64,000 nt of DNA from Bombardia bombarda (Eukaryota > Ascomycota > Sordariomycetes > Sordariales > Lasiosphaeriaceae): NCBI GenBank assembly GCA_030512295.1, contig JAULSR010000006.1, positions 124,001 through 188,000 of the forward strand. Direction: 5' to 3'. Under the pieces are notes generated by a model, which saw nothing but the letters and a program-made list of their open reading frames with translations, had not been told where the DNA came from and did not search any database. Within the stretch, counting starts at the first letter, position 1. Every line of letters starts with the position of its first letter. A program made the translations under genes and the position numbers. Positions 1 through 10,831 of the stretch are shown one piece after another.

Positions 1-812
1 GCCGACTCGAAATTCCAGTCGTCAATGTCGTCTTGGAGGATGCACATTGAGTCAATCCAGATATACTGCACGCCCAGCCGTCTTGTCAGCAGAATAGCAT
101 CTCGAAAGGTGTTGGATAGAGCGTGCATGGGGATCTCGCGCATCCTGTCGGGCAGCGTCGACTTTGTCGTTGTGATTATCTGAGCTTGGCCCCAACAGTG
201 GCTCAGGCAGATGTATCGTGCGACTTTGCCGTGAGTTTCGATCAAGCGTATGACCCCATCGTCAAGACCGACATGCAGAACTCTGGTTGGGAGCTCTGCT
301 TCGGCGGGCGTGGTGCAAAACGAGCTCTCGACGTGATTTTCGATGCAGTCGTCTAGCCAGGATCGGGCCTTGGTAAGAGCTAAGTCCGAATCGGTCTTGG
401 GCGAGGTGCGCTTGGAGGCTGGAATAGACTCCCAATAGTCGGGGACGGTGCTGCCAGAGACATTGTCGTCATCATCATCATCCACAGCAAACAGCTGCAC
501 CTCGAAGCGGCTGCCATCCTTCATCCGAAAGCGAATGTCCTTGTCGATATCCAACCCGTCGTCGACAGCCTGCTCGTAATAGAAATAGACGCCGCAATCC
601 AGTATCTGTGACTCGTCAAGGCCGCGCTGACGGAAGCATGCTCGAGTACCGCGAACCAGGAGATTGCAGATATAGCAAGATTTTGCCGAAGTCATGAATT
701 CGTCCCAGCTGAAATCGGTCTTGACGTGGTTGCGCACCCCCTCTCTAAAGCCCTCGCCTTGTTTACGCAGGTCGCGGGTGCCTTGAAACTGGTTGCAGAT
801 GTTGCAAGTCAT
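1..812 (-). CDS. HET-domain (heterokaryon incompatibility) protein, partial
   Basis: The open frame starts at the ATG complementary to 810-812 and runs off the left edge, giving 270 codons without a stop. The N-terminus has two CxxC pairs (TCNIC at residue 2 on, SCYIC about 40 residues later) that may bind zinc. They are followed by an acidic stretch and then the start of a HET domain: YICLSHCWG, then IPMHALSNTFRDAI and QYIWIDSMCILQDD. These are the classic first blocks of the family, whose members trigger cell death after fusion of incompatible hyphae or act in broader immunity-like responses. The remainder of the HET domain and the C-terminal part lie outside the window. The start is chosen because it is the first ATG, just downstream of an A-rich leader (T11 on the plus strand), and because the CxxC motif begins at once. 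Confidence 0.93.
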   Translation of the reverse strand, partial: MTCNICNQFQGTRDLRKQGEGFREGVRNHVKTDFSWDEFMTSAKSCYICNLLVRGTRACFRQRGLDESQILDCGVYFYYEQAVDDGLDIDKDIRFRMKDGSRFEVQLFAVDDDDDDNVSGSTVPDYWESIPASKRTSPKTDSDLALTKARSWLDDCIENHVESSFCTTPAEAELPTRVLHVGLDDGVIRLIETHGKVARYICLSHCWGQAQIITTTKSTLPDRMREIPMHALSNTFRDAILLTRRLGVQYIWIDSMCILQDDIDDWNFES

Positions 813-1468
813 TTTTCTTTTTTTTTTTCACTTTGAGTGTGCTCTTGTGTGGTATGGTACTCCGTTGAACGTGTTTTGAACTGTTAGGCAGACACGCAGA
901 AATGTTGGGTGGAAAGAGCGGCGGAATCCCCAACATGAAGTTGCTTCGGAATTCCATGCAGTTCGTTCCTTCCTAACCCACGGTCTGTCTAGGCTAGGTT
1001 CTATAGTTGGCCAGCCCAATCATTGGAAGGCTCTACAATTGGCCGTACTTGGAACCAGCGGTAAGCGCTAGAACTAGTACTAGTAGTACGAAGTACAGTA
1101 CCCGAACAGCACTTGATTCGATACTTTAAAATCAAGGCAAGGAAGGCACAGCAGGTCTGTTCGGAAGAAATGACAATGGAAATTTTACAAAGTTGTGAGA
1201 TGGATAGCCAAACAACAAAGCACATGGCGATTCGACACCTCCATCAAAGAAATATTTTCTTTGTTCTCTCGATAACAATGGCATTATGTTTAGAGCCGGA
1301 TCGCATACATCTGAGACGTATTTAAGGACATCATCCATCCTCCCCGTTTTCTACCTTTCTTAATAGGCACACAGCTACTTAGGCGCTTCGGGACATTTAC
1401 CCATACTATATACCATCCAGTTTCGAAGCGAAAAAGCAGTACCGTTGACCCCTTTTTCATCCCTTCTA
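813..1468. other. Intergenic region, divergent promoter
   Basis: This stretch lies between the leftward HET gene and the rightward gene at 1469. It contains a T-rich run next to the HET start and several short ORFs on both strands with no protein-like composition. I see no other feature in it. Confidence 0.6.
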
Positions 1469-1894
1469 ATGGAGCCAAACTCTCCTCCGCCGGTGGACGA
1501 AACCACGCCACTCTTCTGGATGCGACGGACCTCGTATAATACTCGGAAACACCAGCGTCCTGTACCTACACTGAGAACAACTGCTTCTGAACCTGTGAGC
1601 TCCCCTATAAACTCGCCTCCACTTTTTGGCAGCAGGAACTGGCGAGATGTATATGAGTCGCAGGCCCATTGGTTCTCGGACTCGGAATCAGAGTCAGGTG
1701 AGTGTGAAACTGCCAGTTCACCAACACGTCCCAGTCTTGATCTGGAAGCTAACTACTCTCCTAGCATTGATTCTTCCTTGCCTGTATCGAGGGTGCAGTG
1801 CTTGACTTGTAACAGGGTGATCAAGGCCGTTGGCGTTGTTTTTCTGTGCCTGGTGCTGATTGGTCTAACTGTCCTACTTCTTCTCTTTTTGTGA
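1469..1894 (+). CDS. Small predicted tail-anchored membrane protein, unknown
   Basis: Single-exon frame of 141 residues from the first ATG. The N-terminal 110 residues are polar and rich in Ser, Pro and Thr, with an acidic serine cluster (DSESESGE). A short CLTCNR motif precedes one strongly hydrophobic C-terminal segment of about 24 residues, ending in a run of Leu at the very C-terminus. This layout suggests a tail-anchored protein with a cytosolic N-terminus, but no family is recognised. The frame stays open 24 nt upstream of the ATG without another ATG. It could be part of a larger spliced gene, although no donor or acceptor is needed. Confidence 0.55.
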   Translation: MEPNSPPPVDETTPLFWMRRTSYNTRKHQRPVPTLRTTASEPVSSPINSPPLFGSRNWRDVYESQAHWFSDSESESGECETASSPTRPSLDLEANYSPSIDSSLPVSRVQCLTCNRVIKAVGVVFLCLVLIGLTVLLLLFL

Positions 1895-2586
1895 GTCAAG
1901 TACCTAGTCTAACTGGCACTTGTCCACACCCCTAATCCCCACGCCCATGGGTTTGGTGTTTATATATTAAATTATAACCAATCGGCATGATTAACTAAAA
2001 TCACAAATTTTCTCCCTGAATGTGATAACTGAAGTGGAATGTGACATGCCGTGCCAAAGAAATTGGCGACCCGAGTACTCGGAACGAGATGAATGCTCTG
2101 CTCATGTGCCAAACACTAAGATTATGTCTGGGATGAGGCATGCGTGGGCAGCCAAACCATTGATGAACCTAACGTGGGGTCTCTCACATTCCGTGGCCTT
2201 GGAATGAATACAAATTGCGCTCATAGATAAGAAAACATAAACATAGCTTACATTGGCTCCAAACAAGTTGGATTTGACGGACCACTTGCCCCGTAAACAC
2301 AGGCACATGCAAACAACACCAGCATCACAGGTTGCAGGAATCTAGACCCGGCCCAAAAATTTAAAACTACTTAGTATTCTATCTCTTCACATTCTGCTAG
2401 CCCTAAAGAAGGAATGTGACTGCTTAGATTGCAAAGATAACATTTTTAATAGACGATCCATTGATAGACACTGGCAGATAGAACAAGGGATAAACGATAT
2501 AATACCATCTCCCGACTATCTTCTGTGTCGTTCTTTAACCAGCTGCTTCCAAGGTCAGCACCCAGCAACCAAACACTGATCCAACC
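1895..2586. other. Intergenic region
   Basis: AT-rich spacer between two plus-strand genes. No convincing ORF, RNA gene or repeat was seen. Confidence 0.55.
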
Positions 2587-4345
2587 ATGCCCCCGCTCTC
2601 AAGGACCCCGATCCCTCCCACGCTCTCACCACAACAGATGGGCTCTCAGCCAACAACCATGCCCAACAACATGGCAAGCATAAAGTCCAGCCCCAAGAGC
2701 ACCATGCCCTCATCAGCCGTGACCTACATCCCTCCACTATGCGATGGCGCCTGCGGCACCATACCCCGATCGCAGCAGCCCCTGTGGTCGATGCTGCAGC
2801 ATGACATGGCGAGCATGATGCGCATGCTGCCCCAGTTCTGCCGAGCCGTGGTCAGCGAGCGCAAGCACATGTCGTGGGCTGACATGAGAGACATGGTGCT
2901 GCACACGGTGCTGGCCTGCTTGGAGATGTGCATGATGGCGGCTGCGGTGCCCCTCTACCTCTTACTCCCAGGCGTCATGTTTATGACGTGGATGTGTGCC
3001 TGCGCGGTCGTTGTCATGGGCATGTGTTGGATGCTCAACGGACAGGAACAGATGCACCGGTGCACCAGCGCTGGCTTAGCAGAAAGCCGGATGGGCCAAG
3101 AGATGGAGGACGAGCGGTGGATGTTTATGGGTGGCATGGGCATGAGGTGAGTTCGATTTTGTCACTGTACGAACCATATGACCTGTCTGTCGTGCTGATA
3201 TCGATCAAAACAGCTCCCGCCACTGCCACCAAACCACCCTCCCGACCCTCTCAAACCTCTTCCACCGCCCAATAACATGCGTCTGCATGCTGACCTACGG
3301 CCTCCCATTCGACATGGTCCTCATGCTGCTACAGCGCTGCAGCATACCCATACCCAGCCAAGCAAGGAAGAATCTCTATGCGCAGATGCGCAGCGCCCTG
3401 CTGAACGACGCCATCACCCGCTGCGTCATCCTCTGCCACAACCACGGCTCCGTGGTCGTGTCGCACGTCGTCTCCCAGCTCTGCGCCGATCTACCCTCGG
3501 ACAAGCTCTCCAAGCTCGAAGTATACACGTTCGGCTCTGCAGCGTGCGAGTTCATGCTGCCGCTCGGTGAGAACAACATGGAGCTGGAGCAGCTGCACGA
3601 GCCCAAGACGGCCGAGACGGTGGTGGCAAACGGGCAGCAGAAGCAGCAACCGCCCAGGGGCATCCATGTTGAACACTTTGCCATAACTGGCGACCCCTTT
3701 GCGCAGATGGGCGTCCTGCACAGCGTGCGGCAGAACATGGAGGGCCGGTACTGCGGCGGCGTCTTTGTCATCCCCTCACCCGCCGTCACCGCCCCCATAG
3801 TAACAGACCCAACAACAACAACAACAACAACAAGAACAACAACAACCACGTCGCCCCAGTCCCAGTGCGCCGGCATGACAATGTCGGACTATCTCACCGC
3901 CATGTTCCCAGCACAGATATCAATGATGTCCAGCAGCAGCAGCAGCACCACCACCACCACCTTGATCCCACACAGCGTCATGGACAGCATCATGCTCATC
4001 GACCGCGACATTGGCGAGAAGCGCGAGATCGCCGCCATGACAAACTACTATGCTGCTGCCTCATCCCACAGCGCAAAAGGTGGGAAGAAACGCCTGAGCT
4101 GGACGGGTCTGGCCGCCACTGCCGGCAGCCAGCAGAGAAACGGCGTCGGTGCTGGCATGTTGGGTCTCGAGATGGTGCGCAGGGGCTGCAAGAACTGCAG
4201 CGGGCACAAGGGCCGCGATGTCAGCTGGCTGGTTAGATATGCCGCCGGCGCCGCCGGCATGGGCATGGGCATGGGCATGGGTATGATGGGCCAGGGCGGG
4301 TTCGAGGATAGGGAGGCTGTGAATGGGTTTGCTGGGATGAGATGA
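2587..4345 (+). CDS. Fungal alpha/beta-hydrolase-like membrane protein lacking the serine nucleophile
   Basis: Two exons, 2587..3146 and 3214..4345 (563 residues); the intron is 67 nt, GTGAGT to CAG, and joins AG|C. The N-terminal third is Met/Pro-rich and ends in two adjacent hydrophobic segments (about residues 110-155), probably membrane helices. The core reads VILCHNHGSVVVS, then LSKLEVYTFGSAACEF, then HVEHFAITGDPFAQMGVL. These blocks resemble a fungal family with a hydrolase fold, in which the first corresponds to the nucleophile elbow (GHSQGG in active relatives). Here the serine position is Asn, so classical esterase activity is unlikely. Low-complexity inserts follow: poly-Thr about 3810-3850, a Ser/Thr run about 3929-3962, and a Gly-Met repeat near the C-terminus. 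The C-terminal block with SWTGLAATA and DVSWLVRY looks conserved. Role unknown. Confidence 0.85.
4258..4287 (+). repeat. GGGCAT hexamer repeat inside the CDS
   Basis: About five copies of GGGCAT (last one GGGTAT) encode alternating Gly-Met near the C-terminus of the hydrolase-like protein. Confidence 0.8.
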
Positions 4346-5398
4346 TGTCTGGTCGGTAGAACTATGAGTAGTGTCCGCTTCAGTTTGATGGGAGGTAATC
4401 ATGGGCGGCGCGTGAGAAAGGAAAGGGCGAGCAAGCAAGAAGGGAACAGGTCTAACTAGCCCTGTAGGTCTTTCGAACATTCCCTGTCATTCATCCTGAA
4501 CGCCCCGAAATATTGGGTGTTCTCGGCGGGTGAGAACCTAATCATCCAGCAGGGGACCGCGACTCATGCATGTCAGACGGGCCGCCGCCCTATTCTAGAC
4601 TGAGAAACCAAGCCACCACATGAGATGGATAACGGCTGCTCCCATGAGCTGAGCCTACCCGCCGATCTCCTGCAACCGCGAGCCCCCCGCCAACAAAAAG
4701 TCGAATAAAACATGAGAATAACAAAAATAGGCCTTATTTACCTTTAGTTGTAGTATGTACATGATCAATCTAATGTATCATCACCCGTCTGTCTCCTCTT
4801 TCTCTCTCTCTCTCTCTATGTCCAATTAAAACCATCTCTAATCTGTGTCTTCAACAACTCCGTTTGATCCTGTTGTCCCACATGCGATGCTAATCATCTC
4901 ATCCATCAATCCAATCATTATGCTCTCTCCAGAATCAATTAATTAAGTAATTCACACCTCTTGTCTTCTAGGTCTGTAGACTACTCCCGCGTACGTCATC
5001 CTAGGAATCGAATAATGTCCAAAAGAAAAATGATGCAACAAAATGCAAGAAATGGAAGGGTATAAAACGCCTGGCGCCCCATGGTTGGTGTGTACGCCTT
5101 ATGCATGCTGTTTTTGCAACGCCGTCGCTGCCGTTGCTAATGCAAGAAAAAGAAAAAGAAATACAGAAACGCGCCGTAAGCGTTTCCAAAATGGAAAAAA
5201 GTCTCGTCCTCTGTCTGTCGTGGATCGGTACATAATAACTAAATTGTCTCCCGGTGCCCATCCTATGGGGCACGGAGCGAGTCGTAACCCCGGGGTCGGG
5301 TGGGGGGCTTGGCCAGAGCCGGGCCGGTGAAAGGGCGAGGGCGGGGACGGGAGCGGGAGTAGGCTCGCTCGGGATGAGCAAGGGCTTCCATGTGTTGT
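4346..5398. other. Convergent intergenic region
   Basis: Shared 3' region between the plus gene ending at 4345 and the minus gene ending at 5399. It holds a (TC)8 microsatellite at 4801-4816 and AT-rich sequence compatible with the 3' UTRs of both. The short ORFs on both strands look spurious. Confidence 0.6.
4801..4816. repeat. (TC)8 microsatellite
   Basis: Eight uninterrupted TC dinucleotides in the convergent 3' region. Confidence 0.9.
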
Positions 5399-6241
5399 TC
5401 AGTAACGAGCCCGGAAGCTAAACCACCAGCTCTTGGCAGCCGCCCTTTCATCCTTGGAGCCGTCGTTGCTCTTCTCCGGCCCGCCGTCGTCGTCGAGATC
5501 CAGACGGTATCGCACCACGCTCCCGCGATCGTCCTCGAACCCGATGCGACGCTTCTCCTTGGGGATGAAGCAGTCGGGCACGATATGCCGCCTGACCCAG
5601 CCGCGGACACCCCGGCTCGCCGCATCGATTGCCGCGTACTCGAGCTTCCGTGTCCGATCACTGGTCCAGTAGTGTGTGGTCTGTGGCGGTAAGGGGTACG
5701 AGGGGGACTGCTCAGATGTCGTCGGCGGGTAGCAACTCGACCCAGAGGCGTAGTTACTGTGCGTGTTGGTGACCATCTCTGTCTCGTCTAGTGTCGGCTC
5801 CGAGGCGGTGAAGCTGGGAAAGTGGAAGTATGTCGTCACGGGCTGCTGAGGCTGGTGGGATTGCTGGGTTCGGTAGACTCGATGGGGCGAGATGGAGTGC
5901 CGGGGGAGGTAGGAGACAGAACCCGACTTGGGAGACCGCTGTGCCGCCGGCCTTGGGCGGCGGCGGTGTGTAGAAGAGGTCACGGACGCTGTCGATGTCC
6001 GTCGCCGGGAAGATTGTGAATTTGGGCGCGCCATGGACTCGTAGCCCGAATCTTGGCGACGCATCTCTTGCACCGTCGGCGGTCGATCATAGTCTTTTGA
6101 GAGGGGCGTTGTTGGGGGACGAGAGGCAGGAGCGGCGCCGGGCTCACGATGCTCACTGTCATGGAAGCTGTGGTAGGTCCTGTTTGATGGTGTGAGGCTC
6201 ACTCGCGAGAGCGGGCGGTCGACAGGAGATAAACGAGACAT
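5399..6241 (-). CDS. Conserved-looking hypothetical protein, Ser/Pro/Arg-rich
   Basis: Single exon of 280 residues starting at the ATG complementary to 6239-6241. The first two thirds are disordered and rich in Ser, Pro, Arg and Gln, with a DSGYESM motif typical of fungal phosphorylated or disordered regions. The C-terminal 90 residues look folded: a block from WTSDRTRKLEYAAIDAASRG through VPDCFIPKEKRRIGFEDD to YRLDLDDD, ending in a WWFSFRARY-type tail. I believe this C-terminal block is shared among Sordariomycete hypothetical proteins, but I cannot name a domain. No signal peptide or membrane helix is evident. Convergent with the hydrolase-like gene. Confidence 0.8.
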   Translation of the reverse strand: MSRLSPVDRPLSRVSLTPSNRTYHSFHDSEHREPGAAPASRPPTTPLSKDYDRPPTVQEMRRQDSGYESMARPNSQSSRRRTSTASVTSSTHRRRPRPAAQRSPKSGSVSYLPRHSISPHRVYRTQQSHQPQQPVTTYFHFPSFTASEPTLDETEMVTNTHSNYASGSSCYPPTTSEQSPSYPLPPQTTHYWTSDRTRKLEYAAIDAASRGVRGWVRRHIVPDCFIPKEKRRIGFEDDRGSVVRYRLDLDDDGGPEKSNDGSKDERAAAKSWWFSFRARY

Positions 6242-8773
6242 GGCAGATGCGGTCCTTGTGGTGTTGTAACCTGGGCTGAAGCATCACAACCAAGCTGGCA
6301 GAGCTCGGCAGGAAAAGAGAAATGGCTCTCTTCAAAAGCTCGAGTCTGATGCTAGGGGGATTTAAGAATGGGTAGAGAGAACTGATGGACGATGGGGACG
6401 TCGACCCGAATCGGAGAAATAGTACCGGTTGCTGCAGTGAAGACTGGGATTAAATTAGTGCGGATAGTCCAAAAGTTGCGGTCAACGCCTCTTGACTCCG
6501 CGTGAGGTGGGATATGGCTCGACGGTGTAAACAAGTGAGTGGGTGTCGATGGGGTTTAACAGTAAGAGACTTCCAAGACCCCTGGAGGGGATCTCGAACA
6601 CGGTGGGCGAATGGCGAGGGCCAATTGACAGGGACGAGGGCGAGAGCCAGTCTGCGATTGGCACGTAGCGCTGTCGTGGGGAGTCTAGGTAGCTTGCCGC
6701 GAATGCAGGTCGATATGCACCTTTTTGGCCTGGGATGCCGGATGCCGAGCTACTGGATGCAGGACGTAAAACTTGAGTCTGTCTGTGTGCGGTGATAGCT
6801 GCAGCAGGCCCTGGCCCTGAGACTGGCAATGCTGGGTTGCACTCTTACTTATTAGTGTAGCGTTTCGATTGAGAAATTTCTTCCTGGAAAGCTGTGACGT
6901 GAGTGAAGGCCAAAACTAGGCAGCGGCCAACTCCAAATCAGAGCGATTCGTATCCAAAGAGATGATCTTGATCTGGATCGGGGGATCTGATCCAGCAGAA
7001 CAAGCTTGTTCTAGAAGAGCTTTATCCTCTCAAGCCCCTCTAGGGCTCCTCTCAAGCTCCTCTCGAGCTCCTCTCTCCTCTCTCGGTCCTTCCCAGGTTG
7101 TTGAAGGAGACCAGCGGCCTCAACCGAACAGGCGTTGTTGGCGAACAGGCGGTCAGTCGTGCCTGCCAGGTTCGTCTCGACTCGAGCGGGGGAGGCTGTG
7201 GAGCTGTGGAGCAATAGCCGCGTCCTGATTTGCCCAGATGGCCCCGCCTCGAAGCCCCACGTGCCTGCAGATGCAGCGTACGAGGTGCAGCGAGATGCGC
7301 TTTCCACAAGCGCAGCTCCGAATCAGGAGAGGGGCTGCCCGTTGAAATGAAGAACTTGTGTATGGGAATGTGGAATCTGCGAGCGCCACCTTGTCTAAAG
7401 CTTGCCACTTTAAAGGCAGTGCAAAAAGGTGGTAACAGCGCAAAATAAATTTGAAAGAAAAACTCTCGTGGAGAAGACGCAAGGACGATCGACTTGATCG
7501 ATTTTCGGTCGTCCTTAATAATAACCCGCAGTGGATGTGGGTGTGGAATTGTGGATGGATGGGGCGGGCTGGAGTCACAGGCGGGGGAGGCAAGGAGGTA
7601 TCGTGGGCTAGCGCAGTCCCGATATCGCTTCTGGGCAAGGGCAGTTTTAGAAGTGTCAAACGGGAGGGGCCGCTGGAGGCTTGCCCCGAAGTTCCGTCGA
7701 CGGGGGCAAGTCCTGGGTCGTGGTTGGATGGGTTGCAGCGACGACTCGTGTTTAACGTTGCTGTGTTCGTAAAAGAGAAAACTTGAAGCCAAGTGACGCA
7801 AAACACACGACAAATACAGCGCGGGAGGGGCTTGCATTATATATATCGTCGCATCTCCAGGTATGTACCAAGTCATAGGGACCGAGCCACTCCCGTCATT
7901 TCACATGGCGGGCTAGTTCCAGCTTGCCATGTCTTATCATGTGCCCCCAAGCCACTCACTTATGGGGAGGCGGGCCGTGAGACGTGATGAGGTGCGATGC
8001 GATCAGTGCCCGACTTTCACATGTCAAACCATCGACGGTGCGACCGTGTGTACAGGTAACAGAAGGCGGCAGAAGGCGGCGCATTATTATGCTGTCTTGG
8101 CAGTCTTGTTGTCAAATGGAGGTCATCCGCTGTCCCAATCAGACCTGTCAGAGGCAGTCGCCCAGCCTGCACTGAAACAGCTGCAGTGGACGAAGCTGCC
8201 GTCTGCCATCTGCTAGCCGAGGAGCCCAGCCAATCACCGGGTTCCAGTTTGGCCCTTAGAATACTGGTTAGTCCGCCGAGCCTCTACCGATTGCTTGTGA
8301 AAGGGCTGGCGATGGCCATTAGAACTAGTTCTAGGGTGTGTCATCAGGTGAGCGTCCATCTCTTGCGCAGATCATCTGGCCCATCACAAACATGTCGCTA
8401 TTGCTGCCGAGGTATTTTCCATTTTCGCCGACCTTTTCTGTCTCCAGTCAGTGTTTTAGGGTGCATCCATGGATGGTACTCAGGTCACCCGCGCGCTCTA
8501 AGACAGCAAGGTCCATCAACTGATATGGTACAAATCTGCCACAATGTGAACAAGGAGGAACAAAGAATACAGCTGGCCAGCTTCGGGTGTTCAGTACCCA
8601 GCCAGCCCTCTTGTTCCCCTCTTGTTCAAATTCTCTCCTTTGTCTGTCTCGACAGGACAGTCAATCTTTTGTTTCTCTCAACCATTGTTCTGATCTCAGA
8701 CTTTTGGTATTTAAGAAACAGAAAATGACGGTTCACAAGCTCTTCTCTACTCTCTCAGCAACCAATTGCAAAC
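6242..8773. other. 2.5-kb divergent intergenic region
   Basis: Lies between the minus gene starting at 6241 and the plus gene starting at 8774, so it carries both promoters. Long frames exist on the minus strand (for example 7052-7876, 7153-7806), but they overlap each other in different frames and have low-complexity Pro/Arg/Ser composition. I treat them as spurious. No RNA gene or mobile element was recognised. Confidence 0.55.
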
Positions 8774-9394
8774 ATGTCCGCAACCCACCAGTTGAACCTA
8801 GGCTCTATCGGGTCCAGCCTGCTTATTGGCATTAGAGAGCTACATCTCAAATTGCAACAGCAGAACAACGTACGAGTTGCCAAGGCTGAAAATGCTGACA
8901 ACAATTCAATAGATGTTGCATCTTGGGCTGCACTCCAGGACACAGCTGAAGAGCTGGTCAGGAGCCTGAGATTGTGGCGCGTTTTGGACCTTGAGGAGAG
9001 GCTGGGACGGCCTTGGGAGACTGAGCCCTTCTATATTGGATACGGCTTTGATCTCTTGGTCCTTCAGGCGCGTTACTGGCAGTACCTAATGAGACCCAAA
9101 AGCCTTGAGCAGATGGAGAGGGAGAGGTTCTTCAACTCGCAAATGGAGAACCGCGAAGACACGGTCAGCGGTCAGGATCGCCGGCCGGTCCCTGGCGAGT
9201 TTGATGGTCCGGTCTTTGATCCTAATTTCTGGGACAACTTTCGTACCCAAACTCTCTGGGCACCTCGTGAGGATCGCCACGGGATTGACCCTGGCAATAT
9301 TTCGCCTCGAACGGTCCCACCACCCCCTATTCCACCCACGTCTCCAAGAAGGCCTCAGGGCCAAATCCTACCAAAGTCCTCCAAAAAGGATTAA
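8774..9394 (+). CDS. Hypothetical protein, 206 residues
   Basis: Single-exon frame with a good start at 8774, just after a TATTTAAG sequence (about 8708) and a pyrimidine-rich leader. Residues 1-110 are predicted to be mainly helical (LLIGIRELHLKLQQQ, then AEELVRSLRLWRVLDLEERLG). They are followed by an aromatic block with FYIGYGFDLLVLQARYWQYL, and the C-terminal 50 residues are Pro-rich and basic (PPPPIPPTSPRRP). The composition is that of a real, mostly folded protein, but I do not recognise the family. No signal peptide or membrane helix. Confidence 0.6.
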   Translation: MSATHQLNLGSIGSSLLIGIRELHLKLQQQNNVRVAKAENADNNSIDVASWAALQDTAEELVRSLRLWRVLDLEERLGRPWETEPFYIGYGFDLLVLQARYWQYLMRPKSLEQMERERFFNSQMENREDTVSGQDRRPVPGEFDGPVFDPNFWDNFRTQTLWAPREDRHGIDPGNISPRTVPPPPIPPTSPRRPQGQILPKSSKKD

Positions 9395-10831
9395 GGGAAA
9401 AAGGTTCTGAGTGCAACTCTATGAGCTCGGTTGTGATACTAACTAACTCTACTAATAATAAAACAATAGTCTTACAGTGTGCAAGACAGGTAAGAATATA
9501 ATTTAATTTCGTTCTGAATATCTATCCAAGTTGAAAAGTCAACCCCGTTTGTGATCGATCATCTATGTCCACGTGAAAATAAGATGCGTATGTCCCCCTA
9601 ACTTGTCGTTTTCCTCGGCCAAATCGCCCATATCTCAATGTATGCTATTACATAGACGTAGTCTAGAGGATAAGACCCATAAGCCTTTACCAGGGTTCTA
9701 TGACGTGCAATAAATGCTGCTCCACCAAAAGGACGGGCCCAGTAGGTGTCGAACCTAATGTCACACGCTTCTGCAGCAGCACCGAGGATGGCTCTTGATG
9801 ACAAAGAGGACCCCAGCAACCACCCTGTCTAGGCAGCCGACCATGTCATTGAAAGTACCTACCCAAGGAAGCTTCCAGCCCGCGGCGCCGCCAAAACCAA
9901 GTCCCAGTACTTCCAGTGTGAATATGGCTTCCGCTGGTGCTGGCATGTGGGTCGAATGTTGTCTGCGATATGACCAAGACGTTTGATGCCTGCCGGTGGC
10001 TGAGGTGGCGGTACTACACAGGTAGAAAGTATCAGTCAACTAGTTCGTCCGAATGTGCACAACGGTCTTGTCTCCAGCTTGTCTCTGCCGGGCGCCAGAA
10101 TCAGAAAAGTCTAAATCACATCAGGAACTCTCTTGCCAAAGGTTTCTAGTTGCGTCTCCTAAAGTACATGTAAATTCAGGTTGCGGAACCGAACTCAGAA
10201 GACAGATGTTCCTGGCTATCCTCGTTATTACTTGGCTTGAGGCTTTCATACCCGGTCCATGGTCTCCTCAGCCTCGGGAAGAGCTGCCAGTGTAATGCGT
10301 GACCGTTTATCATACCTTACGCACGTGTGAACCAGGTGTGTGACTGGGTCAGTTTCTGGTTCTCAGGCACCGCAGATGCGTGGAGTGGACTGGTAGCTAA
10401 ACCTTCTTTATTTCAGAGTATAAAGGTCGATCGATCGCCAGCATTATCGAACTTTCTCACTTCTTTGGGGCCATCAACTTTGCGATACAAAAGGTCACAA
10501 CTAGGCCTTTTTGGGGTGGGTCCAGTTCTTTGTCCGCGAATCTTGTACCGCAAGACCGATCAATCACACTTTTGAGACAAGGCCATTGTTCTTTAACAAA
10601 GAAATAATAGACAACAACCGCCCATATCTCAGTCGCAGGAAAGATAGTCCATTGCTGCTGGCTAGCAATGCAACGAAGGCACAGGGGACCTCTATCTTTT
10701 GGCTCACATAGCGCCTCGATTAAGCGTTCGAATTTTGTTACATTCGTTTCTGTATTTTCTTCATCCGCCATCAGCCACATTACCCAAACCGGATCAACTG
10801 CAACCCAGCCTACTTCCCAAAATACCAGAAG
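9395..10831. other. Intergenic region with a possible gene relic
   Basis: Apart from the possible broken minus-strand gene at 9598-10039, listed separately, I see only short spurious ORFs and the upstream sequence of the 10832 gene. Confidence 0.5.
9598..9996 (-). pseudogene. Possible small gene relic with a frame break
   Basis: On the minus strand an ATG in the 9761-10039 frame opens with a plausible N-terminus (AEAIFTLEVLGLGFGGAAGW). That frame closes at 9761. A second frame ending at 9598 overlaps it and continues with protein-like composition (EACDIRFDTYWARPFGGAAF, then YPLDYVYVIAYIEIWAIW). Joining them needs a single-base shift near 9795-9820 or a very short intron of about 34 nt. Family unknown. 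It may be a decayed gene or chance. Confidence 0.3.

Noticed and set aside
7052..7876. 274-codon minus-strand frame in the 6.2-8.8 kb gap
   Set aside because: It overlaps an equally long frame in another phase, has Pro/Arg/Ser-biased mixed composition and no motif. It most likely stays open by chance in promoter DNA.
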